Shown here piece by piece: positions 1-7,802 of a stretch of DNA of 13,652 nt. The position numbers were made by a program, and so were the translations under genes. The DNA lies in the NCBI GenBank assembly GCA_027623615.1, contig JAQBVH010000021.1, positions 1-13,652 of the forward strand. Reading direction: 5' to 3'. Under the pieces are notes generated by a model. That model was given only the letters and a program-made list of their open reading frames with translations, had not been told where the DNA came from and made no database searches. Numbering within the stretch: the stretch's first letter is position 1; every line of letters begins with the position of its first letter. This DNA comes from Planctomycetota bacterium. Lineage in GTDB: Bacteria; Planctomycetota; UBA1135; GCA-002686595.

Positions 1-5
1 CGGTT

Positions 6-24
6 GGCGGGCCCGCCGCTTTTT
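6..24 (+). terminator. Possible rho-independent terminator of an upstream plus-strand gene
   Basis: A 12-base perfect palindrome, GGCGGGCCCGCC (6-17), is followed after GC by five T residues (20-24). On the plus strand this looks like a short GC-rich stem with a U tract, and it lies just past the end of the minus-strand sulfatase. It would serve a plus-strand gene arriving from the left, outside the window. The stem is short once a loop is allowed (about 4 bp), so the call is weak. On the minus strand no T run follows the palindrome. Confidence 0.3.
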
Positions 25-27
25 CGC

Positions 28-1401
28 TCAAAGGTCCTTGTCCGCCGGTTGCACCCGAGCCGTGCGCTCGATGTCAGCTTCCCACGTGCGGAGGGCCTCG
101 ACCAGCGCGGGGAGCGCCGCCGCGGAATTGGCGCGGTCGTGCTGCTCGGAGAGGTCGTCGTCCAGGTGAAACAGGAGGTGCTCGCCCTTGTTGTTCTGCA
201 CCAACTTCCACGGACCTCGGCGCGCAGCCCTGAGCTTGCCGTGCTCCCAGAAGAGGTCCCGTGCGGGCAGCTGCGCGCCTCGCAGCAGGTGATCGGTCAG
301 GTCGAGACCATCGAGACCGTCGAGGCTGCTGTCCCTCCGGCCTCGTGCCAGTCCCAGGAAGGTCGGCATCCAGTCGTTCGAGTGAACCGTCGCCTCGGAG
401 GTACCAGGCTCGATGCGACCCGGCCAGGCGACCAGGCCTGCAATTCGCTGTCCGCCCTCCCAGAGCGAGCCTTTCGTGCCTCGAAGCGGCCCGTTCGAGG
501 CGAGAGAGGTCCCCCCGTTGTCGGACAGGAACACGACCACCGTGTCGTCCGCGATTCCGAGCTCCACGAGCTTGGCGCGGATTGCACCGACCGAGGCGTC
601 GAGCTCATCGATCATCACCCGGTAGGTCGCCTCGCGCTCCTGCGGGGTGAGGTCGGCGACCTGTACACGCGACGACGCGGGGCCTCGGATCGGAGCGTCG
701 TCCGGACCCTGGAGTGGGTAGTGGGGTGCTTCGTGCGCGACATAGAGGAAGAACGGGTCCCCCGCGCGCTCCTCGAGGAACTCGAGAGCGTGGCGAGTCA
801 TCAGCCGGGTGGTGTAGCCTTCCTCGGGGCGCAGCTCCTCGTCCCACCACCAGTCCTCAGCGCCCGCCTGGTCATAGTGGCTGAGGTAGTCGACGTTGCC
901 GCTGACGAACCCGCGGAAGCGATCGAAGCCGTGACGAGTGGGGTTGTACGGAGGGTGATAGCCGAGGTGCCACTTCCCGATCAGCGCGGTGGCATAGCCG
1001 ACACTCCGCAACTCCTCGGGCAGGGTGCGCTCCTCGCTGGCGAGGCCGTGCAGGTGCTCAGGCCGCTGGGGGTCCGCGAACACGACCCCCCGAATCCCCG
1101 CGCGACCCGGATACCGCCCTGTCATCAGGCTTGCCCGGGTCGGGCTGCAGACCGCCCCGGCGGAGTGGCAGTCGGTCAGGCGCAACCCCGCCTCGGCCAA
1201 CTCATCCAGGTGCGGGGTCGCAGGACCCCCGTAGCAGCCGAGATCGCCGTAGCCCAGGTCGTCGGCCAGGATCAGCACGAAGTTGGGCCTGGTCGGCGCG
1301 GGTGGGCCCTGGTGCCCCTCCACTGGGCCTCGGCAGGCGGGTGCGAGCAGAAGGAGGACCCAGAGGAGGGCGTGCGGCATGGGTCGAGGCAACTTGGGCA
1401 T
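28..1401 (-). CDS. Secreted Cys-type sulfatase (arylsulfatase family)
   Basis: This 457-residue protein should hydrolyse sulfate esters outside the cytoplasm. The sulfatase signature CSPTR is at residues 85-89; Cys85 is the residue that formylglycine-generating enzymes convert to the catalytic formylglycine. Other family landmarks are present: the metal-binding Asp pair 47-48 in ILADDLGYGD, GKWHLG with Lys142 and His144, His222, and SDNGG with Asp293 and Asn294. The length is normal for the family. The N-terminus has a basic start and a hydrophobic run (residues 11-22) ending in LAPAC, so it may be a lipoprotein with Cys23 lipidated; Ala rather than Leu at -3 makes that uncertain, and ordinary signal cleavage is the alternative. 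ATG at 1401 is chosen because a purine-rich AAGAGA lies just upstream; Met8 (1380) is a possible alternative. The gene is transcribed away from the cassette at 1465. No maturase gene is in the window. The sulfated substrate cannot be named. Confidence 0.93.
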   Translation of the reverse strand: MPKLPRPMPHALLWVLLLLAPACRGPVEGHQGPPAPTRPNFVLILADDLGYGDLGCYGGPATPHLDELAEAGLRLTDCHSAGAVCSPTRASLMTGRYPGRAGIRGVVFADPQRPEHLHGLASEERTLPEELRSVGYATALIGKWHLGYHPPYNPTRHGFDRFRGFVSGNVDYLSHYDQAGAEDWWWDEELRPEEGYTTRLMTRHALEFLEERAGDPFFLYVAHEAPHYPLQGPDDAPIRGPASSRVQVADLTPQEREATYRVMIDELDASVGAIRAKLVELGIADDTVVVFLSDNGGTSLASNGPLRGTKGSLWEGGQRIAGLVAWPGRIEPGTSEATVHSNDWMPTFLGLARGRRDSSLDGLDGLDLTDHLLRGAQLPARDLFWEHGKLRAARRGPWKLVQNNKGEHLLFHLDDDLSEQHDRANSAAALPALVEALRTWEADIERTARVQPADKDL

Positions 1402-1464
1402 CCGGTCTCTTGCGCAACTGGCCGAGAGTACATGGTTAGATACCCTTGAGGGGCCTACCAGCCC
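1402..1464. promoter_or_regulatory. Divergent intergenic region (sulfatase / three-gene cassette)
   Basis: These 63 bases separate two divergent genes and must hold the promoters for both unless one is read from elsewhere. The segment is locally more AT-rich (about 1428-1447) than its surroundings. I see no convincing -35/-10 pair. GAGGGG at 1448-1453 could be a weak ribosome binding site for the gene at 1465, with an 11-base spacer. Confidence 0.35.
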
Positions 1465-2571
1465 ATGCCCGACCCTCTCCCTTCATCCCTCCCCTGGCTC
1501 GTCCGCCGTGACGACGACACCCAGGACGAGCAGCGCAAGACCACTGCCGCCCGCGCCCGCGCGATGGACGCGCACGTGCTGCGCACGGCGTACTTCGATC
1601 TGGTCGGGCGTCCCCCGTTCCAGGAGGAGCGCGACGCGTGGCTCGGCAAGGGCGTCGAGGAGCTGCTCGACCACTTGCTGGGGAGCGAGGAGTTCTGGCA
1701 GGAGTGGTGGGAGGAGCAGCTCTACTACTTCCTGCTCATCGACACCTTCCGGCCCGAGACCGACTCGGCCCAGGCCGTGCCCCAGAAGCTCGGTGAGGGG
1801 CGCCTGTCCGTCCGCGACGCGCTGCACCGCATCGCGCTGACTTCGAGCTTCGACCTGCGCAACCCTGGCGCCGACACCTTCGTGACCGTGGTCATGGAGC
1901 AGCTGTGCGGCATGATCGTGCAGAAGAGCGCGCGCGAGCTCGAGCTCGGCAAGGCTGCCTACGACGGCGGCCAGGCGCGCTTCCTGGGGACGGGCGCGAA
2001 CAGCCAGGCGGATGTCGTGCGTATCTGCATCGAGCACAAGCAGGCCATGCAGCACCTGGTGGAGCGGGAGTTCGAGCGGCTGATCAAGCGGCCTATCCCG
2101 AAGGCCACCCTGTCCGAGGATGGGCGCCGTCTCTTCCGCGACCCCTACGACTACCTGTCGATGGTGCGCAGCTGGTTCCTCTCGGAGTCCTACCTCGATC
2201 GTCTCTTGAACCCGGTCGAGAAGAGCAACCGCCTCTTCATCCGCGGCATGTTCGTCGACCTCTGCGGTCGCATGCCCGAGGAGGCGGAGATGGAGCCGAT
2301 GCGCTACGCCCTCGACGGGCTGTCGGACGCGCGGCCGCTGCGTTCCGTGCTCGTGCGCCTGCTCCTCGACTCGGATGACGTCGAGCTGCGGGACAAGGCG
2401 AGCATCGACAACCCGACCAAGTGGGTGGGTGAGCAGTTCGAGCGGTTGCTCGGACGCCGCCCCACCGACGAAGAGCTGAAGACCTTCGTGACGGTCTTCC
2501 ACGCGGCCGACTGTCGTCCGGAGACGATCGTCTATGCGCTGACGACCACTCCGGAGTACCACGCCTACTAG
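1465..2571 (+). CDS. DUF1549-like helical repeat protein, first gene of the cytochrome cassette
   Basis: Function unknown. The 368-residue protein is made of roughly four related helical modules of about 50 residues, starting near residues 38, 198, 256 and 318. Each has the pattern aromatic-x-x-L-hydrophobic-G/K-R-x-P, then an acidic helix, then a leucine-rich helix ending in S/T-x-E-Y/F or a similar acidic end. Examples are YFDLVGRPP, FERLIKRPIP, FVDLCGRMPEE and FERLLGRRPTDEE. The first module closely resembles the DUF1549 domain common in Planctomycetota, where it usually accompanies DUF1553 and cytochrome-like domains in large secreted proteins. Here there is no CXXCH, no signal peptide and no membrane segment, so the product looks cytoplasmic unless the start is wrong. 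It lies 29 bases upstream of a Tat-exported protein and heads a three-gene run ending in a decahaem cytochrome fusion. Family placement is moderate; function is not assignable. Confidence 0.8.
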   Translation: MPDPLPSSLPWLVRRDDDTQDEQRKTTAARARAMDAHVLRTAYFDLVGRPPFQEERDAWLGKGVEELLDHLLGSEEFWQEWWEEQLYYFLLIDTFRPETDSAQAVPQKLGEGRLSVRDALHRIALTSSFDLRNPGADTFVTVVMEQLCGMIVQKSARELELGKAAYDGGQARFLGTGANSQADVVRICIEHKQAMQHLVEREFERLIKRPIPKATLSEDGRRLFRDPYDYLSMVRSWFLSESYLDRLLNPVEKSNRLFIRGMFVDLCGRMPEEAEMEPMRYALDGLSDARPLRSVLVRLLLDSDDVELRDKASIDNPTKWVGEQFERLLGRRPTDEELKTFVTVFHAADCRPETIVYALTTTPEYHAY

Positions 2572-2587
2572 CGCTCCGAGGGGCCCC

Positions 2588-2593
2588 AAGGAG
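2588..2593 (+). promoter_or_regulatory. Strong ribosome binding site
   Basis: AAGGAG lies 7 bases before ATG 2601, a near-ideal Shine-Dalgarno sequence and spacing. It fixes the start of the Tat-signal protein. It is the best ribosome binding site in the cassette and suggests that gene is translated independently of the preceding one. Confidence 0.8.
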
Positions 2594-2600
2594 CAACACC

Positions 2601-3776
2601 ATGAGCTACCAAGATCCTTCCCGACGTGACGTCCTGCGCACTGCTGCCCTGACCGGTGCTGGACTTGGCCTCGCCGGCAGTGGCCTCGCCGGCAGTGGCC
2701 TTGCCGGAGGCGGGCTCGCCCTGCCAGGAACGGAGCGCAAGACCAAGCGCGTCGTGTTCATCGCCTTCGCCGGCGGTGTGCGCACCAAGGAGACCTTCGG
2801 CACCCCGGCCAACGTGCCGAACATGGTCGACATGTCCAAGGAGGGCGTGCTCTTCCCGCGCATGCGCACCGCCAACCTGGGACACTTCGGCGCGGCCCTG
2901 TCGATCTTCACGGGGATCAGCGAGGCGCGCGGCATCCGCGAGAACTCCCGCGGGCCGGATCCGACCGTGTTCGAGTACCTGCGCAAGGATCTGGGGCTCG
3001 CCGCCAGCGATGTGTGGATCACGACCTCCGGCGGCGCGCAGCAGACGAACTACGCCTACGGCCTGCACCCCGAGTACGGGCCCAAGTACGGCGCGACGAC
3101 CCTCGACGGCGACGGGATCTTCAACCGCGAGTTCAAGGACCTGCTCACGCGCTACGGACTGCCCGAGCCGATGGAGGGCGGCGAGAAGTCGATGCTCGAC
3201 AAGCTGCGCAAGGGCATTCGGACGATGGGCGGCGGGGACCCGGTCAAGGAGGCCGAGAACCTCGCGCGTATCGAGGAGTACATCCTGAGCGAGCTGACGC
3301 GCGGCACCTCGGACATCTCCGGCGCGGGCGCCGGCGACGCCAAGGCCCTGCGCCTGGCGCGCAACCTGCTCAGCATCTTCAAGCCCAAGGTGACCGGCGT
3401 CGTGCTGCAGAACGCCGACATCGCCCACGGCAGCTTCAACGGCTACCAGGAGGTCATCCGTCGCAACGACGCCGCGATCGGTGAGCTGTGGACGGCGGTC
3501 AAGGAGGACGAGGAGCTGGCCGAGTCCACGGCGTTCTTCATCCTGCCCGAGTTCGGGCGCGACCGTGACCTCAACGCGCGCCGCGGTCTCGACCACGGCG
3601 ACGGCTCCGACGACCTGCGCTGGGTCAGCTGCCTGGCCGTGGGCCCCGACTTCAAGAAGGGCGTGGTCAACAAGGACGCGCACCAGGTCATCGACGTCAT
3701 GCCGACGATCTGCGACCTGTTCGGTGCGGAGGCGAAGCTGTCGAAGGGCGGGCGCCTCTCGGGTCTCTATCGCTAG
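2601..3776 (+). CDS. Tat-exported alkaline phosphatase/sulfatase-fold protein (DUF1501-like)
   Basis: A 391-residue protein that begins with a twin-arginine signal: SRRDVLR at residues 7-13, then a Gly/Ala/Leu-rich core built from LAGSG repeats (about residues 22-39). The mature part looks like the alkaline phosphatase superfamily: strand KRVVFIAFAGG, PNMVDMSKEGVLF (comparable to the PNLDxLAxxG motif of sulfatases), LSIFTG at 100-105 (comparable to SLMTGR), EFGRDRD at 317-323, LDHGDG with Asp331 and His332, and HQVIDVMPTICDLFG from His361. The last motif is typical of sulfatases and DUF1501 proteins. The usual Cys/Ser nucleophile before the TG turn is not evident; His95 or nearby residues occupy that region, so catalysis is uncertain. 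Tat export suggests folding, possibly with metal, before export. It stops at TAG 3774-3776, immediately before the cytochrome fusion gene, so the two are probably co-translated. DUF1501 and sulfatase-like hydrolase are the competing names. Confidence 0.8.
   Translation: MSYQDPSRRDVLRTAALTGAGLGLAGSGLAGSGLAGGGLALPGTERKTKRVVFIAFAGGVRTKETFGTPANVPNMVDMSKEGVLFPRMRTANLGHFGAALSIFTGISEARGIRENSRGPDPTVFEYLRKDLGLAASDVWITTSGGAQQTNYAYGLHPEYGPKYGATTLDGDGIFNREFKDLLTRYGLPEPMEGGEKSMLDKLRKGIRTMGGGDPVKEAENLARIEEYILSELTRGTSDISGAGAGDAKALRLARNLLSIFKPKVTGVVLQNADIAHGSFNGYQEVIRRNDAAIGELWTAVKEDEELAESTAFFILPEFGRDRDLNARRGLDHGDGSDDLRWVSCLAVGPDFKKGVVNKDAHQVIDVMPTICDLFGAEAKLSKGGRLSGLYR
2666..2710 (+). repeat. Three 15-base tandem repeats within the Tat signal sequence
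   Basis: The unit TGGCCTCGCCGGCAG occurs exactly at 2666-2680 and 2681-2695, with a third, diverged copy at 2696-2710 and a partial trace to about 2720. It encodes repeated LAGSG residues in the hydrophobic core of the Tat signal peptide. Because the unit is a multiple of three, copy-number change by slippage would lengthen or shorten the signal core without breaking the frame. Confidence 0.85.
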
Positions 3777-3782
3777 GTGTGC

Positions 3783-6700
3783 ATGGGCGCACCCAGGCAC
3801 TCGGCGTGGCCGGTCGGCCGGGCGGGGAAGGTGTTCCTCGTCGTGGTCGCCGCCTACGGCGCGCTCGCGCTGACGAGCGCGGCCCAGGTCCTCGGCGATC
3901 CGCCCGAGGCCGAGGCTGCGTTCCTCGAGCTTGCGCCCGAGATCATCGAGCTCGAGCCCGGTGAGGACGGCTGCGCCAAGTGCCACGAGGGCATCGAGGC
4001 GATGCACCCCGAGGCCGAGCTCTCCTGCACCGATTGCCACGGCGGGGACGCCGAGGGAGTCAGCAAGTTCGAGGCTCACGTGCAACCCACGCTCACGCCT
4101 CCGGGTGACGAACGCACACGCCCGCTGGATCAGGACCTGGCCTATCTGCGGTTCATCAACCCGATGGACCTGCGCATCGTCGACAAGACCTGCGGTGACT
4201 GCCACAAGGACCTGTGCAGCGACCTGGCGATGAGCCTGCACGGCACGACGGCGGGGCACCTGTCGGATGGCTTCTACGAGATGGGCCTCGTCGACGAGCC
4301 GGGCTCGAAGTACGGCATCTTCGAGGTCACCGAGCTGATGTCCGAGCCGGGCACGGTCGAGTCCCTGCAGGCGCTACCCAAGTTCCAGGCCCACCGGACG
4401 GACTCCAGCGACCTGGGGAGTTACTACGCCGACCTACCGAGCAAGGAGTGCATGCAGTGTCACCTGTACTCCAACGGTCGCGCGGTGCGCGGCCGGATCG
4501 GCTTCGACGGGGACTATCGCGGGTCGGGCTGCGCCGCTTGCCACGTGAGCTACGCGCTCGACGGCTTCTCGGACAGCGCGGACCGCAAGGTCAATCGCAA
4601 CGAGCCGGGGCATCCGCTGCGGCACGAGATGACGGCGGCGCCGACCACCGCGACCTGCACCTCGTGCCACTACGGCGACGCTTCGATCGGCCTGCACTTT
4701 CGCGGTCTCTCCCAGCTCCCGCCCGGCGCCCCCGGCGGGCCGGACATCGACGGCACGACCGCGACCCTGCTCAACCGCGCCTTCTACCTCAACGACGACG
4801 AGATCTGTCCACCCGACGTGCACCACGAGCGGGGCATGCACTGCATCGACTGTCACACCCTCGGCGACATCATGGGGGACGGCCGCCTGCACGGGCAGAT
4901 GGAGCACGCGGTGGAGGTCTCGTGCGAGATGTGCCACGGCACGATCGAGCGGCGTACCACCCTGCAGACCGAACGCGGGACCCCGCTAGCCCACCTGTTC
5001 GAGGACGCTGGGGAGGTCTTCCTGCGCAGCAAGGTGACCGGCAAGATCCACCCGGTGAAGCAGGTGGTCGACGTGCTCGACGAGGGCCACGACCACTACA
5101 ACGCCGCGGCCTCGCGGGCGATGAACGACACCCACGCGAAGGTCGAGTGCTACACCTGCCACTCGGGTTGGAACGTGAACTTCCTCGGCTTCCACTTCTA
5201 CCGCAACGAGCAGCTCAGTCAGCTCGACATCCTGACCGGCAAGCGCACACCGGGCCTCGTGACCACCCAGGAGAAGGTCTTCAGCACCTGGAAGAGCTTC
5301 TACGCAGGCCTGAACGAGGAGGGCAAGGTCGCGCCCTACTTGACCGGCTTCTCGACCATGGGCACGGTCGATGACGCCGCGGGCAAGCGCATCTTCGACC
5401 AGGCCATGCCGGTCACCAAGGCGGGCCTCTCGGGTGTGACGATGGTGCATCACCAGATGCACTCGGTGCGTCCCACCGCGCGCAGCTGCGTGGAGTGCCA
5501 CCGCTCCTCCGCGACCTGGGGCATGGGCTCGCCGAACTTCCGGCTCGGGCGTCAGCTCGCCTTCGTCGCCGACCGACGCGGGGTCGAGGTCGTGGCCATC
5601 GACCGCACCCAGCTCGCCGCCTCCGTCCCCCTGGCCAAGATGGTCGTGCCGGACGTCGTCGACCTCGAGCTGCAGTGCGATCCGCTGCAGGGACACGCCG
5701 AGTATCTCTACGTGGCCGAGGGCGGCCGCGGGATCCACGTGTTCGACGTGCGCAACCCGACCGAGCCCGAGCGGGTCGCCTTCGTCGAGAGCATCTCCCC
5801 GCGCGGGATGGCCCTCGCCGGTGACTTCCTCCTGTCCGCCGACGGCATCGGTGGCCTGCGGGTGTACGACGTCTCGCAGCCGGCCGAGATCGAGCGCGTG
5901 GGCGTCGTGCCGATGTTCGACGCCCACGAGGTCGAGGTGCGCTTCCCCTACGCGTACGTTGCGGACGGACCCGGGGGCCTGGTCATCGTCGATGTGCGCG
6001 ATCCGATTCGCCCGCGCGTGGTGGGCGGGACTGGCCTGGTGACCGGGCGCGCGGCCGTCGACAACGTGGTCGACCTCGACCTGCTCTTCCAGTACAGCCG
6101 CCCCGAGGTGGACTTCGCCGGCGAGTCAGCCCCCTTCCGCACCGACGCGCGGCACCTGGCTGCGGTCGTCGACCAGGATGCGGGCCTCTACCTGATCGAC
6201 GTGACCGAGCCGACCCATCCCGAGGTCCTGTGGCCGCGCGCCGAGCGCGACGGACGCACGACGGCCCAGCAGCGCCGACAGACCTGGGAGTACCGCGGCG
6301 TCGCCCTGCGCAGCCACGTCGATATCGCCAGCCCGCAGGGTGGGACCAAGACCCAGGAGCGTGACTACGCCTACCTGCTCGAGGAGCGCATCCTCGACAA
6401 CGGCGACGGCCGCTCCTTCGTGCGCGTGATCGACGTCTCCGACCCCAAGCTGCCCAGGGACGCGGGGCGCGTCGCGGCCGGTGATCAGAGCGAGTCCCTG
6501 GTGCACGCCTCGTTCTACAACCAGCCCTTCCTGCAGCCGATCGCGCTGGTGCCGGGCGACGACGGGATCTTCATCACCGACCTCTCCGGCTCCGAGACGC
6601 CCACGGAGCTGGGCGTGATCCAGGCCCTGCGCAGCACGTACATGGTCGCGGTCGAGGAGTTCCCGCTCGACAAGATGATCGACGCCGACGGCGATCGCCT

Positions 6701-7766
6701 GAAGGATGTCAGTCGTCGACCGTCGCGCTGGATGTACCGCGCGGAGGTCGAGCAGATCCTCGACGTGGATGGCATCACCCTCGGCACGATCGAGGAGGGG
6801 GACGAGCCGGGTGACCTGCCGGGTGCGTCCGCGCGCGGGTTCTTCCTGCGCCTCGACAAGGACAAGGACGGCTTGCTCACGGGTAAGGAGCTGGAGCGGG
6901 CCGGTGAGAACTTCGACGCGAACGGCGACGGGCGCATCACCCTCGCCGAGATGGCGCAGCAGGGGGGCAGCTTCGAGGAGCCCGAGCGCAGCGGGACGCA
7001 GGAGCCCGTGGTCGGAGGACCCTTCCTCTCGACACGTGTCGATCCGGACGGCGATCTGTCGCGCTTGTTCGATGGCATCGAGCCGCACGCATTCGATCGG
7101 GACGACGACATGCGTCTCGACCGCAAGGAGGCCTCGAAGGCCCTCTTCGCGGCCCTCGACCTGGACAGCGATGACAAGCTCACGCTCGCTGAACTCTCAC
7201 GCCATCCCGGAGAGCTGCGGCAGCTCCGGTATGGGGACACCGGGGCCCTGAAGAAGTTCGGGCTCAAGGACATGAACCGGGGCGGCACGGTCTCGAGCCG
7301 CGAGCTCAAGATCGCGGACGGTGAGTGGGCGGCCTTGGACGCCGACGCGGACGGGTTCGTTCAGTTGCCCGTGCCCTACGACGTCACGGCGGAGCGCGCG
7401 GGCGTCACCAGCCCACGCTCCGAGTGGCCGACCCGCCAACCCAACCTGGTCCCGTTGCCGCCGGTCGTGACCCGCGAGGCGATCTTCGAGGTCTTCGACG
7501 AGGACGGGAACGGGTACCTCTCGAAGCGCGAGCTGCGCGCCCGTCCAGACCTGTTCCAGTTGATGGAGCGGGACGCGGACGGTCGCGTCAGCGGCGAGGA
7601 GGTGGGTCGCGCGATCGACACGATCCTCCAGAACGGGGTCGAGGTGACCCGCGACCACTTCCTGCGCTGGGACCTGAACGCGGACGGTAAGGTCGGTCCG
7701 GGTGAGCTCCCCGATGCCGTACTGCAGCTGATCGAGCGCCGGGCGAACAAGCCGAAGCGACGCTGA
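3783..7766 (+). CDS. Decahaem c-type cytochrome fused to LVIVD propeller and EF-hand repeats
   Basis: A 1327-residue exported protein with three parts. After a basic N-terminus and a hydrophobic segment (about residues 16-35, signal peptide or anchor), ten CXXCH haem c sites lie at residues 64, 82, 137, 223, 250, 292, 354, 381, 456 and 569. Next come seven LVIVD-type strands, each ending in Asp (607, 655, 696, 737, 806, 884, 933), as in IHVFDV, LRVYDV and LVIVDV, consistent with a seven-bladed propeller. The C-terminus has about ten EF-hand-like loops starting at 967, 1025, 1045, 1105, 1126, 1163, 1186, 1239, 1262 and 1297; those at 1025, 1045, 1239 and 1297 are canonical, those at 967, 1105, 1163 and 1186 are degenerate. 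The family implies electron transfer in the periplasm or on the cell surface, with calcium binding; substrate and partners are unknown. GTG at 3777 directly abuts the previous stop; ATG 3783 is preferred but lacks a good ribosome binding site, suggesting translational coupling. Confidence 0.9.
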   Translation: MGAPRHSAWPVGRAGKVFLVVVAAYGALALTSAAQVLGDPPEAEAAFLELAPEIIELEPGEDGCAKCHEGIEAMHPEAELSCTDCHGGDAEGVSKFEAHVQPTLTPPGDERTRPLDQDLAYLRFINPMDLRIVDKTCGDCHKDLCSDLAMSLHGTTAGHLSDGFYEMGLVDEPGSKYGIFEVTELMSEPGTVESLQALPKFQAHRTDSSDLGSYYADLPSKECMQCHLYSNGRAVRGRIGFDGDYRGSGCAACHVSYALDGFSDSADRKVNRNEPGHPLRHEMTAAPTTATCTSCHYGDASIGLHFRGLSQLPPGAPGGPDIDGTTATLLNRAFYLNDDEICPPDVHHERGMHCIDCHTLGDIMGDGRLHGQMEHAVEVSCEMCHGTIERRTTLQTERGTPLAHLFEDAGEVFLRSKVTGKIHPVKQVVDVLDEGHDHYNAAASRAMNDTHAKVECYTCHSGWNVNFLGFHFYRNEQLSQLDILTGKRTPGLVTTQEKVFSTWKSFYAGLNEEGKVAPYLTGFSTMGTVDDAAGKRIFDQAMPVTKAGLSGVTMVHHQMHSVRPTARSCVECHRSSATWGMGSPNFRLGRQLAFVADRRGVEVVAIDRTQLAASVPLAKMVVPDVVDLELQCDPLQGHAEYLYVAEGGRGIHVFDVRNPTEPERVAFVESISPRGMALAGDFLLSADGIGGLRVYDVSQPAEIERVGVVPMFDAHEVEVRFPYAYVADGPGGLVIVDVRDPIRPRVVGGTGLVTGRAAVDNVVDLDLLFQYSRPEVDFAGESAPFRTDARHLAAVVDQDAGLYLIDVTEPTHPEVLWPRAERDGRTTAQQRRQTWEYRGVALRSHVDIASPQGGTKTQERDYAYLLEERILDNGDGRSFVRVIDVSDPKLPRDAGRVAAGDQSESLVHASFYNQPFLQPIALVPGDDGIFITDLSGSETPTELGVIQALRSTYMVAVEEFPLDKMIDADGDRLKDVSRRPSRWMYRAEVEQILDVDGITLGTIEEGDEPGDLPGASARGFFLRLDKDKDGLLTGKELERAGENFDANGDGRITLAEMAQQGGSFEEPERSGTQEPVVGGPFLSTRVDPDGDLSRLFDGIEPHAFDRDDDMRLDRKEASKALFAALDLDSDDKLTLAELSRHPGELRQLRYGDTGALKKFGLKDMNRGGTVSSRELKIADGEWAALDADADGFVQLPVPYDVTAERAGVTSPRSEWPTRQPNLVPLPPVVTREAIFEVFDEDGNGYLSKRELRARPDLFQLMERDADGRVSGEEVGRAIDTILQNGVEVTRDHFLRWDLNADGKVGPGELPDAVLQLIERRANKPKRR

Positions 7767-7802
7767 GTCCTTCAGGCGCGAGGAGGCTCGGGCAACCGTC
7801 AA

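Noticed and set aside
1410..1441. Promoter TTGCGC with an AT-rich -10 near 1433-1441
   Set aside because: The -10 candidates match the consensus at only about three of six positions, too weak to call.
4..1449. Plus-strand open frame of 481 codons opposite the sulfatase
   Set aside because: The minus strand carries a complete sulfatase with catalytic motifs. The plus frame has no recognisable domain and is a GC-rich mirror frame.
1483..2589. Minus-strand 368-codon frame opposite the DUF1549-like gene
   Set aside because: It mirrors the coding frame codon for codon, is rich in Arg, Val, His and Leu, and lacks a domain; the plus gene fits its neighbours' strand and spacing.
2568..4259. Minus-strand 563-codon frame
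   Set aside because: It spans two real plus-strand genes including their Tat and CXXCH motifs, and has the composition of an antisense shadow.
4986..5927. Minus-strand 313-codon frame within the cytochrome gene
   Set aside because: It is antisense to haem sites and propeller strands, with no domain of its own.
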